Positions 49,001 through 60,436 of a stretch of DNA of 64,000 bases are shown one piece after another (position 1 is the stretch's first letter; every line of letters begins with the position of its first letter). The notes under the pieces are model-generated. The model had not been told where the DNA came from. It saw nothing but the letters and a program-made list of their open reading frames with translations, and did not search any database. This DNA is from Phoronis australis (Eukaryota; Phoronida; Phoronidae): assembly GCA_002633005.1 (NCBI GenBank), contig NMRA01000046.1:618801-682800 (forward strand), in the 5' to 3' direction. A program made the translations under genes and the position numbers.

Positions 49001-50232
49001 ATAAATGTTTGATGGTGGGTAATTTTAGTAAATTTAATAAACAATCCGCACAGAATCAAAAACTGAAACAAAAATGCAACTTGCAAAAAGCTCCGACTTT
49101 TTCACTCCCTCCGATCTCCTCATCGGCATGCCCATAACACCATTTAACCACAGGTGCTCAAATTTCTCGATGGCTAATCATATATAAGAAACATATGTTT
49201 TCTTAGTAATGAATGACGTTAGTGGTGATGGAGGAACAGATAAACTCAAGCACCTGTGCAGTCAACGACAAGAACAAGAAAATTACAGGTGGTTGCATTT
49301 CAAACTTATAAAAAAACTATGGGTGGTAGGCTGAAGAAATAAATGAAAAATATGGGTGGTGGGTGCGAAAAAAAGGTGCCTTCCCCCCTTCCCATGCAGA
49401 TTTTACTGGAACAGCCCTTACACAAATTTATAAATACTCTTGAAGCATAAAAGTCAAACTTTTCTCACATGTTTTTTTTTTAACTTTCTCCTTGGTTTTA
49501 CTCTTGTGGCTGATACGGGATATTAATTCATCCTCCCATGTGCCTAAATACCCGCTTATACAGGCAGATTGAAAAGTGGGAAGAGTTTACCAAAAATAGC
49601 AACTTGCAAGTCAACAAAATTTTGTAAGCTTGTTTCTTCAGTTTGTCAGTTGTCATGAATTTAATTTTTCCCCTGTATGGGCTATATTCAATCAAATTCA
49701 TTTCCTTAGAAATCCTCATGTTAGATTCTTGAGTAAACCTCATTTGTTGAGACTTTCTTCTGATTTCCTTTGTGGTATCTTCTGCAGAGCCAGGTGTCAT
49801 CGCCAAGTCCAGTATTTTGTTGGATGTCAAACCTTGGGATGATGAAACGGACATGGAAGCACTGAAGAATTGTGTGACCAGTATTGAAATGGATGGATTA
49901 GTCTGGGGTGCTTGTAAGTGATTGTGTGTATTGATCTGGAAACTTCTTTTGGACAAAAGTTGAAAATATTGAGACTGTTAGGCTTTCAATAATGCGTTTG
50001 TCATTGTCAAGTAAAGTTTTTGATTTCTCATATATGAAAATTCACGTGTGTAAAATATGTCTATCAAATGCTGCAGACAATGGTGAGAAGTATATTGAAT
50101 GGTTATATGTTGACAGCTAAGTTAGTTCCTGTTGGATATGGCATCAAGAAACTGCAGATTGCATGCGTTGTCGAGGATGAAAAGGTGTCTACTGATGATT
50201 TGGAAGAGAAAATAACTGCGTTTGAGGACTAT
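46055..50232 (+). CDS. EEF1D: Elongation factor 1-delta-like protein (EEF1D), last exon missing
   Basis: Exons: 46055-46168, 46690-46761, 47377-47562, 47874-48015, 49788-49913, 50117-50232 (756 nt, 252 codons, phases consistent). The N-terminus ([20 protein letters not shown]) matches the EEF1D-specific segment. Residues about 75-105 form a leucine zipper ([20 protein letters not shown]). An acidic run (133 onward, D-rich) leads to [18 protein letters not shown] and [20 protein letters not shown], which are signatures of the guanine-nucleotide exchange domain of eEF1B. This subunit recharges eEF1A with GTP during translation. The expected final exon, about a dozen residues ending near DIAAFNKI in relatives, is absent up to the N at 52235 and beyond. 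The zipper distinguishes it from EEF1B2. A 5' UTR exon is likely, since GGCAG sits 7 bp before the ATG. Confidence 0.92.
48016..48830 (+). repeat. Diverged copies of the CCTAGTGGC-type repeat in EEF1D-like intron 4
   Basis: Segments such as GCACCCCCTGAAGGCCATTA, GCACCCTCTGTTGGCCATTT and GCACCCCATATGGGCCATTT recur about every 150 bp, with TTGTCNNTTNATTATTG between them. They resemble the array at 13.5-15.9 kb. Confidence 0.5.
48849..49417. mobile_element. Harbinger-like MITE with TTA target duplication
   Basis: Ends are GGGCTGGTCCAGCAAAATCT and its near reverse complement (AGATTTTACTGGAACAGCCC). TTA flanks both sides (48846-48848 and 49418-49420). A TWA duplication with GGG-starting termini is characteristic of PIF/Harbinger. 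No transposase is present, and the inside has repeated GGGTGGT motifs. Confidence 0.7.
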
Positions 50233-50344
50233 GTAAGTTGTGTTTGAGCCTTGATCTCATGCTTGCTAATATAGATTTTGTGTTTGATTGGTTTCTTTCA
50301 TTGCAATTCATAACATCATTCATCACGATTAGCTTTCAAAATAT

Positions 50345-50600
50345 CGCATGTCTTAGTCAGGACCTGCTCTAAATAAACAGACTTAGCTAGGACAAATCTT
50401 AAACTTAGGTCAATTTTATGATAAAATTTAAGTTCGTCTCAAGTCTGTTCCAAGTGATCAGTTTGACTTGAGGTTTGGACTCAATTTTTGTTTAAAGTTT
50501 CAATGACTAACTTACCGTATGTGGAAGTATGGAGGTTGAGACCAATCTTAGGCTTGTAAAAAATAGACTTAAGTTAGTTTCAGAACGGCCCCCAGGACTT
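50345..50600. mobile_element. Decayed MITE related to the element at 51737
   Basis: It has imperfect inverted ends (CAGGACCTGCTCTAAATAAA and TTAGTTTCAGAACGGCCCCC) and inner motifs AGACTTA, GGACAAATCTTAA and TTAAGTTAG in both orientations. It lies just after the last EEF1D-like exon found. Confidence 0.45.
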
Positions 50601-50732
50601 TGGGCTTCATCAGATAAATGTGGGTACATTAATACTATCATCCGGCTTCCACTGCTGTATTTCCAAAATCCCTCGATGGATGATCGTGAATTTACATTTT
50701 CCTATGGATGGGGGCAGCACACATGGTTTATG

Positions 50733-51235
50733 CAGGGCTTGGAATGACCCATGACAAAAAAGAGGAAATTTTTACGGCCCTAAACATGCGCGCACCCAGA
50801 CTTGAAAATGGGGAGCGGTTTCGAATTCTTGTTGATGTGGACCTTTCGTCGACAAAACATCAGGAGGACTAAAAAAGGTACCACCTCCAGAAGCATGCGT
50901 CTTTTTAGCTCGTCCGTCCACTCCCACCTCCACACATTTTTGGCTGCAGTCGTAGTATTTGTCACCGCAATTTACAATCTCACGAGACGCCATTGAAGAA
51001 AACCATGCTATCCCAGGTGCCCCGGCAATGATGACAATTTATGTTCCTCCGAAACATAAAGAGCAACTTCCGCTTTTCGAGGTGAAAGTCGTCGGCAACA
51101 CCGCGGTAAGAAATAAATTTGCCTCGGAAACTTTATATCAAATCTGATTTTTTTACGCGGAAATATAATAAAATACGCGGACAGAACATTTGAAAAAAGC
51201 GGAAATCCACGTTTCCGCAGAAATTCCAAGCCCTG
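50733..51235. mobile_element. hAT-like MITE, 503 bp
   Basis: The termini CAGGGCTTGGAAT and ATTCCAAGCCCTG are perfect inverted repeats of 13 bp starting CAGGG, typical of hAT elements. TTTATG flanks both sides, and the duplication is 7 of 8 bp if the termini are set one base inward. No coding capacity was found. It contains an inverted pair of GCGGAAA-type motifs near the right end. Confidence 0.65.
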
Positions 51236-51736
51236 TTTATGGGATCCGACTACCACTATGCCCCTACCCCCATTAGCTTTACAATATGGGATATCATTTG
51301 CTTTGAAAATCATGTCAAGCTGTTGAGAGCACTGACTTCAAGACCGAGAATCTAGGCACCTAAAACATTGGTCTGGATCAGGGATTGCCATGAGATATTA
51401 AGATTAATTCTGTCGTAGAGAAATCGGCCATTCTAACCAGCAAACGCAGTCAATATGTCGTCTTACTCAGTTTTCAAGGGCAGCTTTTAGTCGCACAGGA
51501 TTTGAAATTGAAACTTGTTTTTGGGCGTCTTGATTAAAATTTAAGTTTTCTGAAAATATAGATAATCGTACAAGTTATCACGGATAATTTGTGGATTTGT
51601 ACATTTGAAATGTGTTAATGATCCTGCCAATGACCCAAACTATAGAGACCAATACATGTGTAACAAATATTGATTCTTTGAAAATTTTGAACTAACTCAT
51701 GTTGGATTTGGACAAGATGAATTAAATCAAGTCTAA

Positions 51737-51926
51737 GGGCCCATTCCAAGAAACTGACTCAAGGTCATTTTTACTTCATAAGTCTGAGATTGTCTCAGTA
51801 TCCTAACTTTGAAACTCACATTTGGTAAGTTTGTTGAACTGAAGACAAAATGTAAGTTTTATCTTAAAATTGACTTAGATTTATAAGATTTGTCTTAACT
51901 AAGCCAGTGTTCTTGGAACAGGCCCC
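51737..51926. mobile_element. Short Harbinger-like MITE with TAA target duplication
   Basis: Ends are GGGCCCATTCCAAGAAACTG and its near reverse complement (TTCTTGGAACAGGCCCC), with TAA on both sides (51734-51736 and 51927-51929). The 190-bp element is largely a hairpin rich in AAGTCTGAG/CTTAGA motifs. Confidence 0.7.
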
Positions 51927-51949
51927 TAAAGGACAACTAGTCAAAAAAG

Positions 51950-52234
51950 CTAATGTGGAGCTCTGACCTTAATGGCAATTTTTACTGTTTTCAAGTTCTT
52001 GGCGTCTATTTCAATATTGGCCAGACCATTCTAAGGGTCATTATGAAAATTGGCATGTGTTCCTTCAGGTAGTGCGAGCTCGAGTCCAACTGGTGCGACA
52101 CCTAGTTGCAATTTTTATGCGCCCACATATTTATATGTGGACGCATTATGCCGTCATCTCCGTCCGTCCGTCCGGGCGGCGTCCGTCCGGCGTCCGCTGC
52201 TCTATCTCCAAAACCCTTTGACATACGTTCATGA
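51950..52234 (+). repeat. Copy of the CACATATTTATATGTGG / CTAGTGGC repeat family, ending at N
   Basis: GCGACACCTAGTTGCAATTT is followed by GCGCCCACATATTTATATGT and CCGTC-rich DNA, as at 13515-13620. The contig ends inside it at the N at 52235, which is a typical reason for an assembly break. Confidence 0.75.
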
Positions 52235-52235
52235 N

Positions 52236-52400
52236 GACTGAACATGACCGCCGGACAATATGCGGTTTCAATCCCCGGCGGTCCTGTTTTCTGGTGGGGC
52301 GGTCATGTTTTTATGTGCGTCAGTCCCATTTTCTGGTGCGGCGGTCCGATTTAAGAGTACCGGCGGTCATGTTTCTCACCCGTGTTGAGATATAGTAAGG
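52236..52400 (+). repeat. Short GC-rich repeats of 'GGCGGTCATGTTT'
   Basis: CGGCGGTCCTGTTTTCTGGT, GGCGGTCATGTTTTTATG, GCGGTCCGATTT and GGCGGTCATGTTTCTC occur within 165 bp, directly after the N. The composition is unlike the surrounding AT-rich DNA. Confidence 0.5.
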
Positions 52401-52786
52401 CGCATCTCTTCCTAGTAACATACTCGGCAGTTTTTGACCAAACTTTCAACAAATATCTGTGCTAGGTGACATAGTGCAGGTTACCAGCAATTTGCGATTC
52501 AACCCTGGTTTACTGTGTTCTTAATTTTTACACATTTGTGTATGGAAATGCTTTCGAGAGTGCAGACTGAACAAAGTATAACTTGGAATCACTCTCAGAA
52601 TGCCCTTCCATTCCTAGTTGTCACAAATGTCAAAATTACACCCGTTTTCACTTGGTTACATGTGTTCGTATACTTGGGAAAGAGCTCTTCAGTTGGGTAC
52701 GTTAACATATAATTAATAACATGTACATATACCTGTACCCATACACCAATATCTGGCAAACTGCCAGTGGACAGTCAAAACTTCAG

Positions 52787-55700
52787 CTAAGGCATTCTCA
52801 CTGTTGTCTCCTCACTTGTTTTCCCATCGCTGACACGGCCCACTCTGTCCTTCTTTGAATCATTTTTTGTTTTTACATACACTTTATGTCCAACACAATC
52901 CAACTTTTCCTGCCATACTTTAGCTTTACAACATGGTTTACACATTTCATGGTCACACTTCAACCCTCTTGGACTTTGACACTGTCTACAGGGGATAAAC
53001 TCTTTACCAGGTTTGTCAAAGTTTTTGTGAGGATATTTTTTCATGCGTTTCAACTTCTTCCTGGATATTGTTTTATTTTCACTGTCCTCAGACTCCCTTT
53101 TTCGGCTCTCAGTCATGCCCCTTTCCTGTTTCTTTTTTGCCTCTTCAGGACTGAAATAAAGAACAGCAGCAATTACTTGGGGTTGTAATTTTTATGCATC
53201 TCGATGGTTAATTATTGAATTTCATATTCATGATCGTATAACACTGATAACTGCGAATTTGTAGTGGTGCCATCATACACACTTAAGAGGAAAGTTTAAC
53301 ATTCTATACACTACATTCGTCACAAATGAATATAAATACATCTAAAGAATGCACCGGCAGAGGACAGCCAGAAACAACATTTGATTTCAAAAAGAAATAA
53401 GCATAATCATAACTTTCAAATTTGTCTTCTTGCCAACACAAAATTCTGGTTTCTAGAGTCACTATCACTCGACAAGAAATACAACATAAATGTTCAAAGC
53501 AACTGAATGTGACTTGTTCAGCAATGAGAACACACTATAAGAAGACTACATAGTCTACTTAGTCCTTGTGCAGCAACTACATAGCTTAAATAGTTCTATT
53601 CAAACAAGCTAGTAATGTATCTTTAAGTCGATAATCCACGAGCATTTAAGAAAAGTGAATTTTGAGGAATGGATTTATGAAATCTGGTTGCACAGTATAC
53701 AAGATGGTGAATCGTTGCACCATGGTTTAAACAGTGATGCAACATTGGGTTACTAAAACACTGGTAACTTCAACATTTTACCCACAGTCTCACAATGAGC
53801 AACAATGGGTTTAATACTAAAACACTGGTAACTTCAACATTTTACCCACAGTCTCACAATGACTATACCATAATAGCAAACGTTATGAAAACCTCTCCAC
53901 TAATAAATATGCAGAAACCACCAATGTTTTCACAATAAACTAGTATTGAGAAACCAGTTGAAACTGCTCAGTCATTACTGTACATAGCAGACAAGCAACT
54001 GGAACTAGGAACAAGTGCTGAATGATTAGCACAAGCAACATAACAAACAAAACCTACCTGGGCCGTACATATGGTTGGCATAACCAGTAGGGAAGCTTTT
54101 GATCAGTTAGAACATCCCCTGAGCTGTTACCACTTTCCATCTCTGGCTGCAGTCTTAATTTTAAGCCTTGTACCACCTCGGTGATAGCTTCAAGGGTTTT
54201 GGCAGTACTTAATTGGTCCCTGAAGAGCGGGTGGCGAAGAAACCTGAGAGTATGGCATACGGATTAAAATACAGCATGTGATTGGGTCTCCAGCAATTTT
54301 GTAGCCCAATGTTCTATGAACTTCATACGGAAGCAGTGGCATACCCCGATTATACGGCACCAACATGGGGAGGGCGACAACAACATGGGGAGGGCGACAA
54401 CAACATGGGGAGGGCGACAACAACATGGGGAGGGCGACAACAACAGGGGTGACAAAAAATTAGGTGAAAGAGGGTCAAACTAGTGAAAAGATGTCCAATT
54501 GTGTAGGGATGAAGTATCTCTACCTCAGCTGTATTTTCATTGACGAGTTTCAAACCAACATTCCACAACTAATGACAGATGTTACAGTGAAGAAAGAACT
54601 GAGATATGTTAAACGACAGGATGACATGCAACAAACCTGCTTAAGCTTTATACAAACACTGTACACACATCATTTTTTTCAGTCAATACCTCAGATACAC
54701 GTCATGCAAACAAAATCCATTGACAACAAAAATGAACATTAGATGGTGCTGAATATGCCAAACTCGTCAAAAACCTGAAAGGTGTAGTCTCCAAAGAGAA
54801 AACTGTATGCCGAATTTAATGAAAATCCACCAAGGAACTTTAAAGATACAGAGGCAATTGTGAAAAAAAGTATAATGCCATTAGGAGCTGTAGCTGGATT
54901 CATCCATCTGTTTGCAAATCAACAGAAATACACTTGGCAAATTTCCAGCAGATCTGGTAAGGGTTTGAGAAATACAGCCACAAAAGAAAAAAATGCCACT
55001 CGTTGGACCCATCTAAATCCACATCAGCTCTGCTCTTGTTAGTAGAACACATCTAGCAATTTCCATGATGATCCCCCAGAGCAGTTGGGCTGATATGGAG
55101 ACGGAAAATATGTGGTTCAGAATACGTTGAATCTGTCCCAAAATCGAACAGAAACTTGTTTACCCCATTTTCATAAAAACATGGAGGAATTATGAACATA
55201 CACAGGCAAATGTACAAGTAAAACTGTCATAACGGAACACAGCAGGAGTCAGTCATCCAAAAGTTGCGGCAGACGTTGGCACATTTATAGAGAAACAATT
55301 GAAAATTTTCATGAAGATCCTGCAAAGAATTAAGGAGGCACAGCTGTGAGTGCAAAATACAAAATTACTACTAAGGAGTGCCACAGTAGTCAGACCTACC
55401 TAAATACAAAATCACCACTAAGAAGTGCCACAGTAGTCAGACCTACTTAAATACAAAATCACCACTAAGGAGTGCCACAGTAGTCAGACCTACCTAAATA
55501 CAAAATCACCACTAAGAAGTGCCACAGTAGTCAGACCTACTTAAATACAAAATCACCACTAAGGAGTGCCACAGTAGTCAGACCTACCTAAATACAAAAT
55601 CACCACTAAGGAGTGCCACAGTAGTCAGACCTACCTAAATACAAAATCACCACTAAGGAGTGCCACAGTAGTCAGACCTACCTAAAAAGGAACAACATCA

Positions 55701-58700
55701 CCCATGGTCTTATCATCAGGAATACATACAAATGCTAAGTTTCATCGTGATCTTTTGAGCCGTATGGCAGAGAAAGAGGCAGACGCCAAAAACAGATTCA
55801 AAATAATAAAAATTCCACTAGGCTGTTCAGAATGTGCTGACTTTGTCAGAGAATGGAATGGCATTCTTTTTCTTTTCAATATAAGCCTATTTTTCACAAA
55901 AATCCATCAATGAACTCCAAAGATACAGCGGCAAATGTAAAAAACAAAATTACTACTAGGGAGCACAGCGGTCCTCAGATCAGTCTGAAATTTGTCATTA
56001 TCTGCTATCAGCTCCATGGCAACACATCAATCAAATTTGAAGAAGAAAGGAGATACATTTCCACATGCGAGAAAACAACAAAAGTGCAACTAGGGGCAGC
56101 CAGATTAGTCGAACCGTCCAAAAATCAGCAAATGCTGAGGTCTTTACATTAGGAAAAACCGGCCAATTTGTTAAATGATCCTTCACTTGGTTCGGTGGAT
56201 AGAGAAATAGATGTAAAAATGAACTTAAATAAAAAATGGTCGTTAGGAAGTACAACATGTGTTATATTCGTAAGAAAATAGGAAGGTATCATCTTTTTAA
56301 TAGAAATCCATTTGTTAACTTTCATGAAAATCCATTAAGAAGCTCCAAAGATACTGAGGCAAGCGCAAAAAAGTGAAATTGCCACTAGTGGGCAGAGCTG
56401 TAGTCGGATCAGTCTGAAACTTCCTATCGCCTGTCATCAGCCTCACAGGAACACATCTGCTAAATATCACTAAAATCCTGCAAGGGGTAGGAGATACAGC
56501 AGCGGGTGCCGGACACCCAGAAACAGATAATGACAATATGCACCCATATGTGCACTCATATATGTACCCATATGTGTACCCATATGTGCACCCATATGTG
56601 TACCCATATGTGCACCCATATGTGCACCCATATGAGCACCCATATGTGCACCCATATGTGTACCCATATGTGCACCCATATGTGCACCCATATGTGTGTA
56701 TATGGGCACATAAAAGTGCTTTTCCCTCCACTTACACATGATGGAACATTTTGAAGAGGTGCCCGCGCACGAAAGACATTGGACAAGGATACTGCTCCAC
56801 TATCTTGATATACTCCTCAGCCATCTCGCACACAGGAGGACACACACCCTCAAACAGAGCTGGGTTGCGCAGGTTACCCTCAGCTGTCATCACTCCATCA
56901 ACTCCAGTCTCTTCCATGCATCGATGAACATCCTCAAGGTATTGAATGTTACCATTGGCAAACACAGGAATCTTCACATTCTGTCTGAAACAATTGCAGG
57001 CAAAGTACTGGTCTACTTTTGAAGCCACAGCTATAGTGTCTACATGTATTCCCAAAAATGAATAGTGACACCAAGTGACAGCCAAAAAACAAGACTCTTT
57101 GAATGTGTTGCAGTCATTAGTAAACTTTGGTATGTCTCCTTCAAACACGTAATGTGAAAAATCTGACGAGCTTTGCACATGAACTCGAGTTTGTTGCAGT
57201 CAAAAAGACAAAATAATTCCAGCTGTAGACATAGACCACTAACAGTAAAATGCATAAAACCAGTCATAGACATAGACCACAGACAGTAAAATGCATGTTT
57301 GAGAGTAAATCTACACTTACTTTGAAGGCACCAGAAGGGTAAAATGTGAAATTTTCTAAGCACACGTCCAGTAACTCACTATCAAAAATTCTAGCAACTG
57401 TGTAGGATCACACAAAGACTTTGGACCAACTTGGAAAGTCATAAAAGAAATATGCAACTGAAAATGATAACACAAATTCAGAGCAGGTCACTGTTGGATT
57501 CACTGGAGTCTTTAAGTGCCAATAAACGATGTTCTCACATCAAAAACGTCTTTCCAGACATATCAGCTTTTCCAAAGCAATGTCATTGTGTTTTCATTGC
57601 TTGCTTTAAATGAAATGGCCATACTACTTCTGCAGCTGAAAATAACCGCCAAGACAAGCAATCGTCAAAGGCCTGGTTTAAAGTTATAACAAAGTGTCTT
57701 TTCTTCGCAAGCCTTGGTATTCATATTCTCAACAAAAGTAACTTCTGAACGCCTGTCTGCAGTACAGAAAGCAATTTGTCTGCAATGAGATTGTCAAACA
57801 ATGGTAAAGCATCAGCCTATCGCACAGTGCAGACACCCCATAGCAGTTGCAGCGACATCACATAATCATAGAGCAAGACAACTTACAGCAACATGATTCC
57901 CAGTTGCAGCAACTAGCAATAGTGAGGACACCCCTGGGATGAGAATTTGGTTAATGTAATGAATTAGGCATTTGTATTCATAACTCAGCAGCACAAAAGC
58001 AGTGTGTATTATGCCGATAAATCTTCATAAACTTTCGACGAGTCCTGCTAGCAAATTCAAATCACCTAATGAGAACAGTATCATTGCATCAACTGGTTGT
58101 CACTGTGACAAGCCATTGCAGACAGTTGCTGGCATGTTGCAGAGTCTTTCCTTCATCGTAAGTATGGCTTATATAGCCCACCTGTTACTCTAAATACTAT
58201 TTGATAACATTTGGAGAATTTGCAGGCTCAATGAAGCTTTTTAAAAATTAGGAAATTGCCAATTTTGGCAACTAGTGTTTGTCCTTATCACCTTAAATAG
58301 TACCCTTACTTGACTGCCTTAATGTGCTCCCAGCTGGCAATGCCTGTGAATGGTCCCTTCTGGTCCCTGGTCCGCCCATGCACCGTGATCAACTGACATC
58401 CAGCATCCTCCAACATCCGTGCATACTCCACAGTTTTACTAATACTTTCAAACACCCGCACTTTACATGTGATAGGTACTTTCAGCTTCTTGTGACATGC
58501 AGACACTGTAAATCACAACACTCATTTCATGAAGTAACCGTGCTAACAAAGAAGTGTTACACAGTATGTGTTGATATCATTCTCATCCTTGTCAAATTAC
58601 TTTAAAAAATCAGACTAATATCTACAGTTGAATAACATTACGGTAAGTATAGAATTATTTATTCTATTTACACTACCTGATTCACAAAATCATATTAGTT

Positions 58701-59591
58701 TAGCATCATTGTAACTAATTGAATGACATACGAATTTCATGCCTCTCATTGTAGATCTCAAATCAGTATAAAACAGTACTGGTATTCTTTATTTGAATTC
58801 CATTCATTACCTTAGGCTTCTCCTTCAAAAGTTAATACAACCACACACCAATTACTGGGTCAAGTTAAAGTCATCAAGTTCAAAACATAAAGAACTTCAT
58901 TTGATATATCATAATGATGTAAGACAATGATTGTTAATTCAATTGTTAAAGATGGTCTTGTTTTAATGCATTACCCATTTCCTTAAGAAGTTTCCACTCA
59001 TCTTGCAGAAAGGCTCCATAGTGTCCTCTTTTGGCAATTGCTTGAGGACACCCCAAGTTCAGGTCCACAGCATCACAGTGATCTTGGGCAATTAACGCAG
59101 CTTGCACAAATGTGTCAACTTTGTTGGCACAAAACTAGAGCAAAGAAAATAACACATCAAGTTCAATGCACAAGGGTTGAACCAGGTGATTCTAAAATGC
59201 ACCATTTCACAAAGAATTAATATGAATTTCAAATTTCTTTCTGATAACCCTTGTCTTTTGACTACTCTAAATATTTAAGAAAAAGTATTTATGATCTGTA
59301 CTTCCATCTTTTTTCTACAGAAATATAGTTTCTACTCAGTATAACAGCATAACCTACTTGAATAATAAATGGTCTATCCTCATCACAGGTTTGAAGAGCC
59401 TCATTTCTGTAGTGCCCCTCTCGTACGAATGATGCAGCATGATACATTGGGGAGTAGCAGAGATGGGCACCATGACGACGACTTAGTAACCTCCAGGCTA
59501 ACTCACTCTGATCGACCATAGGAGCCACAACATAAGAGGCTTTTTTCAGGGTATTGGTCCAAAAATCAAAGCCTTCACGCTTGGATGACAT
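52787..59591 (-). CDS. DUS1L: DUS1L-like tRNA-dihydrouridine synthase (462 aa, six exons)
   Basis: Minus-strand exons: 59591-59358, 59134-58975, 58505-58310, 56984-56736, 54243-54058, 53150-52787 (TAG). The 1389 nt keep one frame through all GT-AG junctions. The enzyme reduces uridine to dihydrouridine in the tRNA D-loop using FMN. Visible family features: [19 protein letters not shown] near the N-terminus, NLGCPQ with the presumed catalytic Cys107, [23 protein letters not shown] at 173-177, FANGNI at 205-210 (FMN phosphate region) and [13 protein letters not shown]. The C-terminal extension carries a metazoan DUS1L-type cysteine cluster (C396, C399, C407, C412, C415, C416, C427, H430) behind a lysine-rich stretch. 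Length is close to human DUS1L (473 aa). ATTTCAG lies 10 bp before the ATG, so a non-coding leader exon is likely, possibly ending at 60666 where CG is followed by GTGAGC. Confidence 0.94.
53752..53861 (+). repeat. Two-copy tandem repeat of about 62 bp
   Basis: ACTAAAACACTGGTAACTTC, ATTTTACCCACAGTCTCACA and AATG are repeated once. It lies in the last DUS1L-like intron. Confidence 0.85.
54361..54440 (+). repeat. 20-bp tandem repeat, four perfect copies (CAACATGGGGAGGGCGACAA)
   Basis: Four contiguous identical units lie about 120 bp upstream of the DUS1L-like exon 54243-54058 in transcript sense, where they read as a CCCTCCCC-containing pyrimidine-rich tract. Confidence 0.95.
54750..56480 (-). 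repeat. Reverse-orientation relatives of the CTAGTGGC repeat family
   Basis: Units with GAAAATCCA, CTCCAAAGATACNGAGGCAA and TTGCCACTAGTGGGCAGAGC are the reverse complement of the family at 13.5-15.9 kb. They make up most of this DUS1L-like intron and are interrupted by the 48-bp array. Confidence 0.6.
55344..55686 (+). repeat. 48-bp tandem repeat, about seven copies
   Basis: The unit is AAATACAAAATCACCACTAA, GGAGTGCCACAGTAGTCAGA, CCTACCT. AAGGAG and AAGAAG variants partly alternate. It is probably a local amplification of one CTAGTGGC-family unit. Confidence 0.95.
56536..56708. repeat. 12-bp tandem repeat of CCCATATGTGCA / CCCATATGTGTA
   Basis: About fourteen units are each centred on the palindrome CATATG, and the tract can fold on itself. 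It starts only about 28 bp inside the DUS1L-like intron from the splice donor of exon 56984-56736. The open frames it creates on both strands (rich in MGAH or MCTH) are artefacts. Confidence 0.95.
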
Positions 59592-59699
59592 CTTAAATTC
59601 CTGAAATTTTCAACAGTTTATACTCAAAAATACATTCATGGCACACTATGACATGATAGAGATCTATGGTGATCATGGCGTACAGGCTGGCATTAAGGT

Positions 59700-60220
59700 T
59701 AGATGTTGCAGAAAAAAGTTACTCATCAGCATACAGCATACTTCAAGAGAATGTCAATTTTGCCACATTGTCCAGCAATGGAGTACAGTTATTGGATTGC
59801 TGTTGCGGTAGTGTTGGTAGTTTGTCTTAATTTCCAGATATACCCCTCAGCCTTGGTAGACTACTCATCATGTGGAAAAAAGGCTTAGACCAAAGGCATT
59901 GCAAAGTCAAACATGCCACTTCTGTGACCAAAAAGGTTTTGTATACTAGATATGACAACGTAACTAGTTAATAATGTCAATTCAAAGACTTGAAGTTAGA
60001 GATGGTTTAGCCAATGGGAAGCATGTATAATTGATAATTTGCTAAAAACCCTCCACCACATGGTGGCTCTATGGGAATGCTACTGCCTGAGCCAGCTTGG
60101 CTTCCCTACGACAAAGGCCCCACAGGCACCTTTAATTAGATGCTCGTAATGACTCTGTAACATTAAAAAAAATAATTGCAGGCGGTCTGACACACGTTGT
60201 ACCAGACGTGCGCAGGCCTC
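59700..60220. other. Upstream of the DUS1L-like coding start, no feature recognised
   Basis: It is presumably intron or leader sequence of the DUS1L-like gene. No exon is seen. The plus-strand open frame at 59703-59888 has a hydrophobic segment but no splice or family support. Confidence 0.35.
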
Positions 60221-60223
60221 GCA

Positions 60224-60260
60224 TCTGGTTCGGGCCAACAGAGGCGATGGTCATTGCCTA
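60224..60260. mobile_element. Solitary terminus of the 44 kb foldback family
   Basis: TCTGGTTCGGGCCAACAGAG followed by GCGATGGTCATTGCCTA is an almost exact copy of the outer end of the element at 44033-44958. No second arm was found nearby, so this is a truncated relic. Confidence 0.7.
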
Positions 60261-60359
60261 GTGGGCCCATTGCTTACACTGATCACCTGGAAATATTTTT
60301 ATGCTTTATTATACTAATAAAACCGAGCTGAGGAGCTAGAAACCTGGCTCAAGGGTTTA

Positions 60360-60436
60360 GCAGTGTGACCTGGTGAGACTTGAACCCACGACCTCGAGTA
60401 AAGAAAGCGGGCACTTATCAACCAGGCCACACTGCC
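60360..60436 (-). mobile_element. tRNA-like sequence (SINE head or tRNA pseudogene)
   Basis: On the minus strand GCAGTGT pairs perfectly with a terminal ACACTGC, like an acceptor stem. GTGGGTTCAAGTCTCAC forms a T-arm with box B, and GGCCTGGTTGATAAGTGCC resembles a Leu/Ser-type box A. The anticodon arm does not fold convincingly, so a functional tRNA is unlikely. Confidence 0.5.

Noticed and set aside
56315-56786. Overlapping open frames on both strands with MGAH, MCTH and YPYVHP repeats
   Set aside because: All derive from the 12-bp CCCATATGTGCA array, whose length is a multiple of three. They show no splice or family support.
60360-60436. Functional tRNA gene
   Set aside because: The acceptor and T arms pair, but the anticodon and D arms do not fold convincingly. 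A SINE head or pseudogene is more likely.
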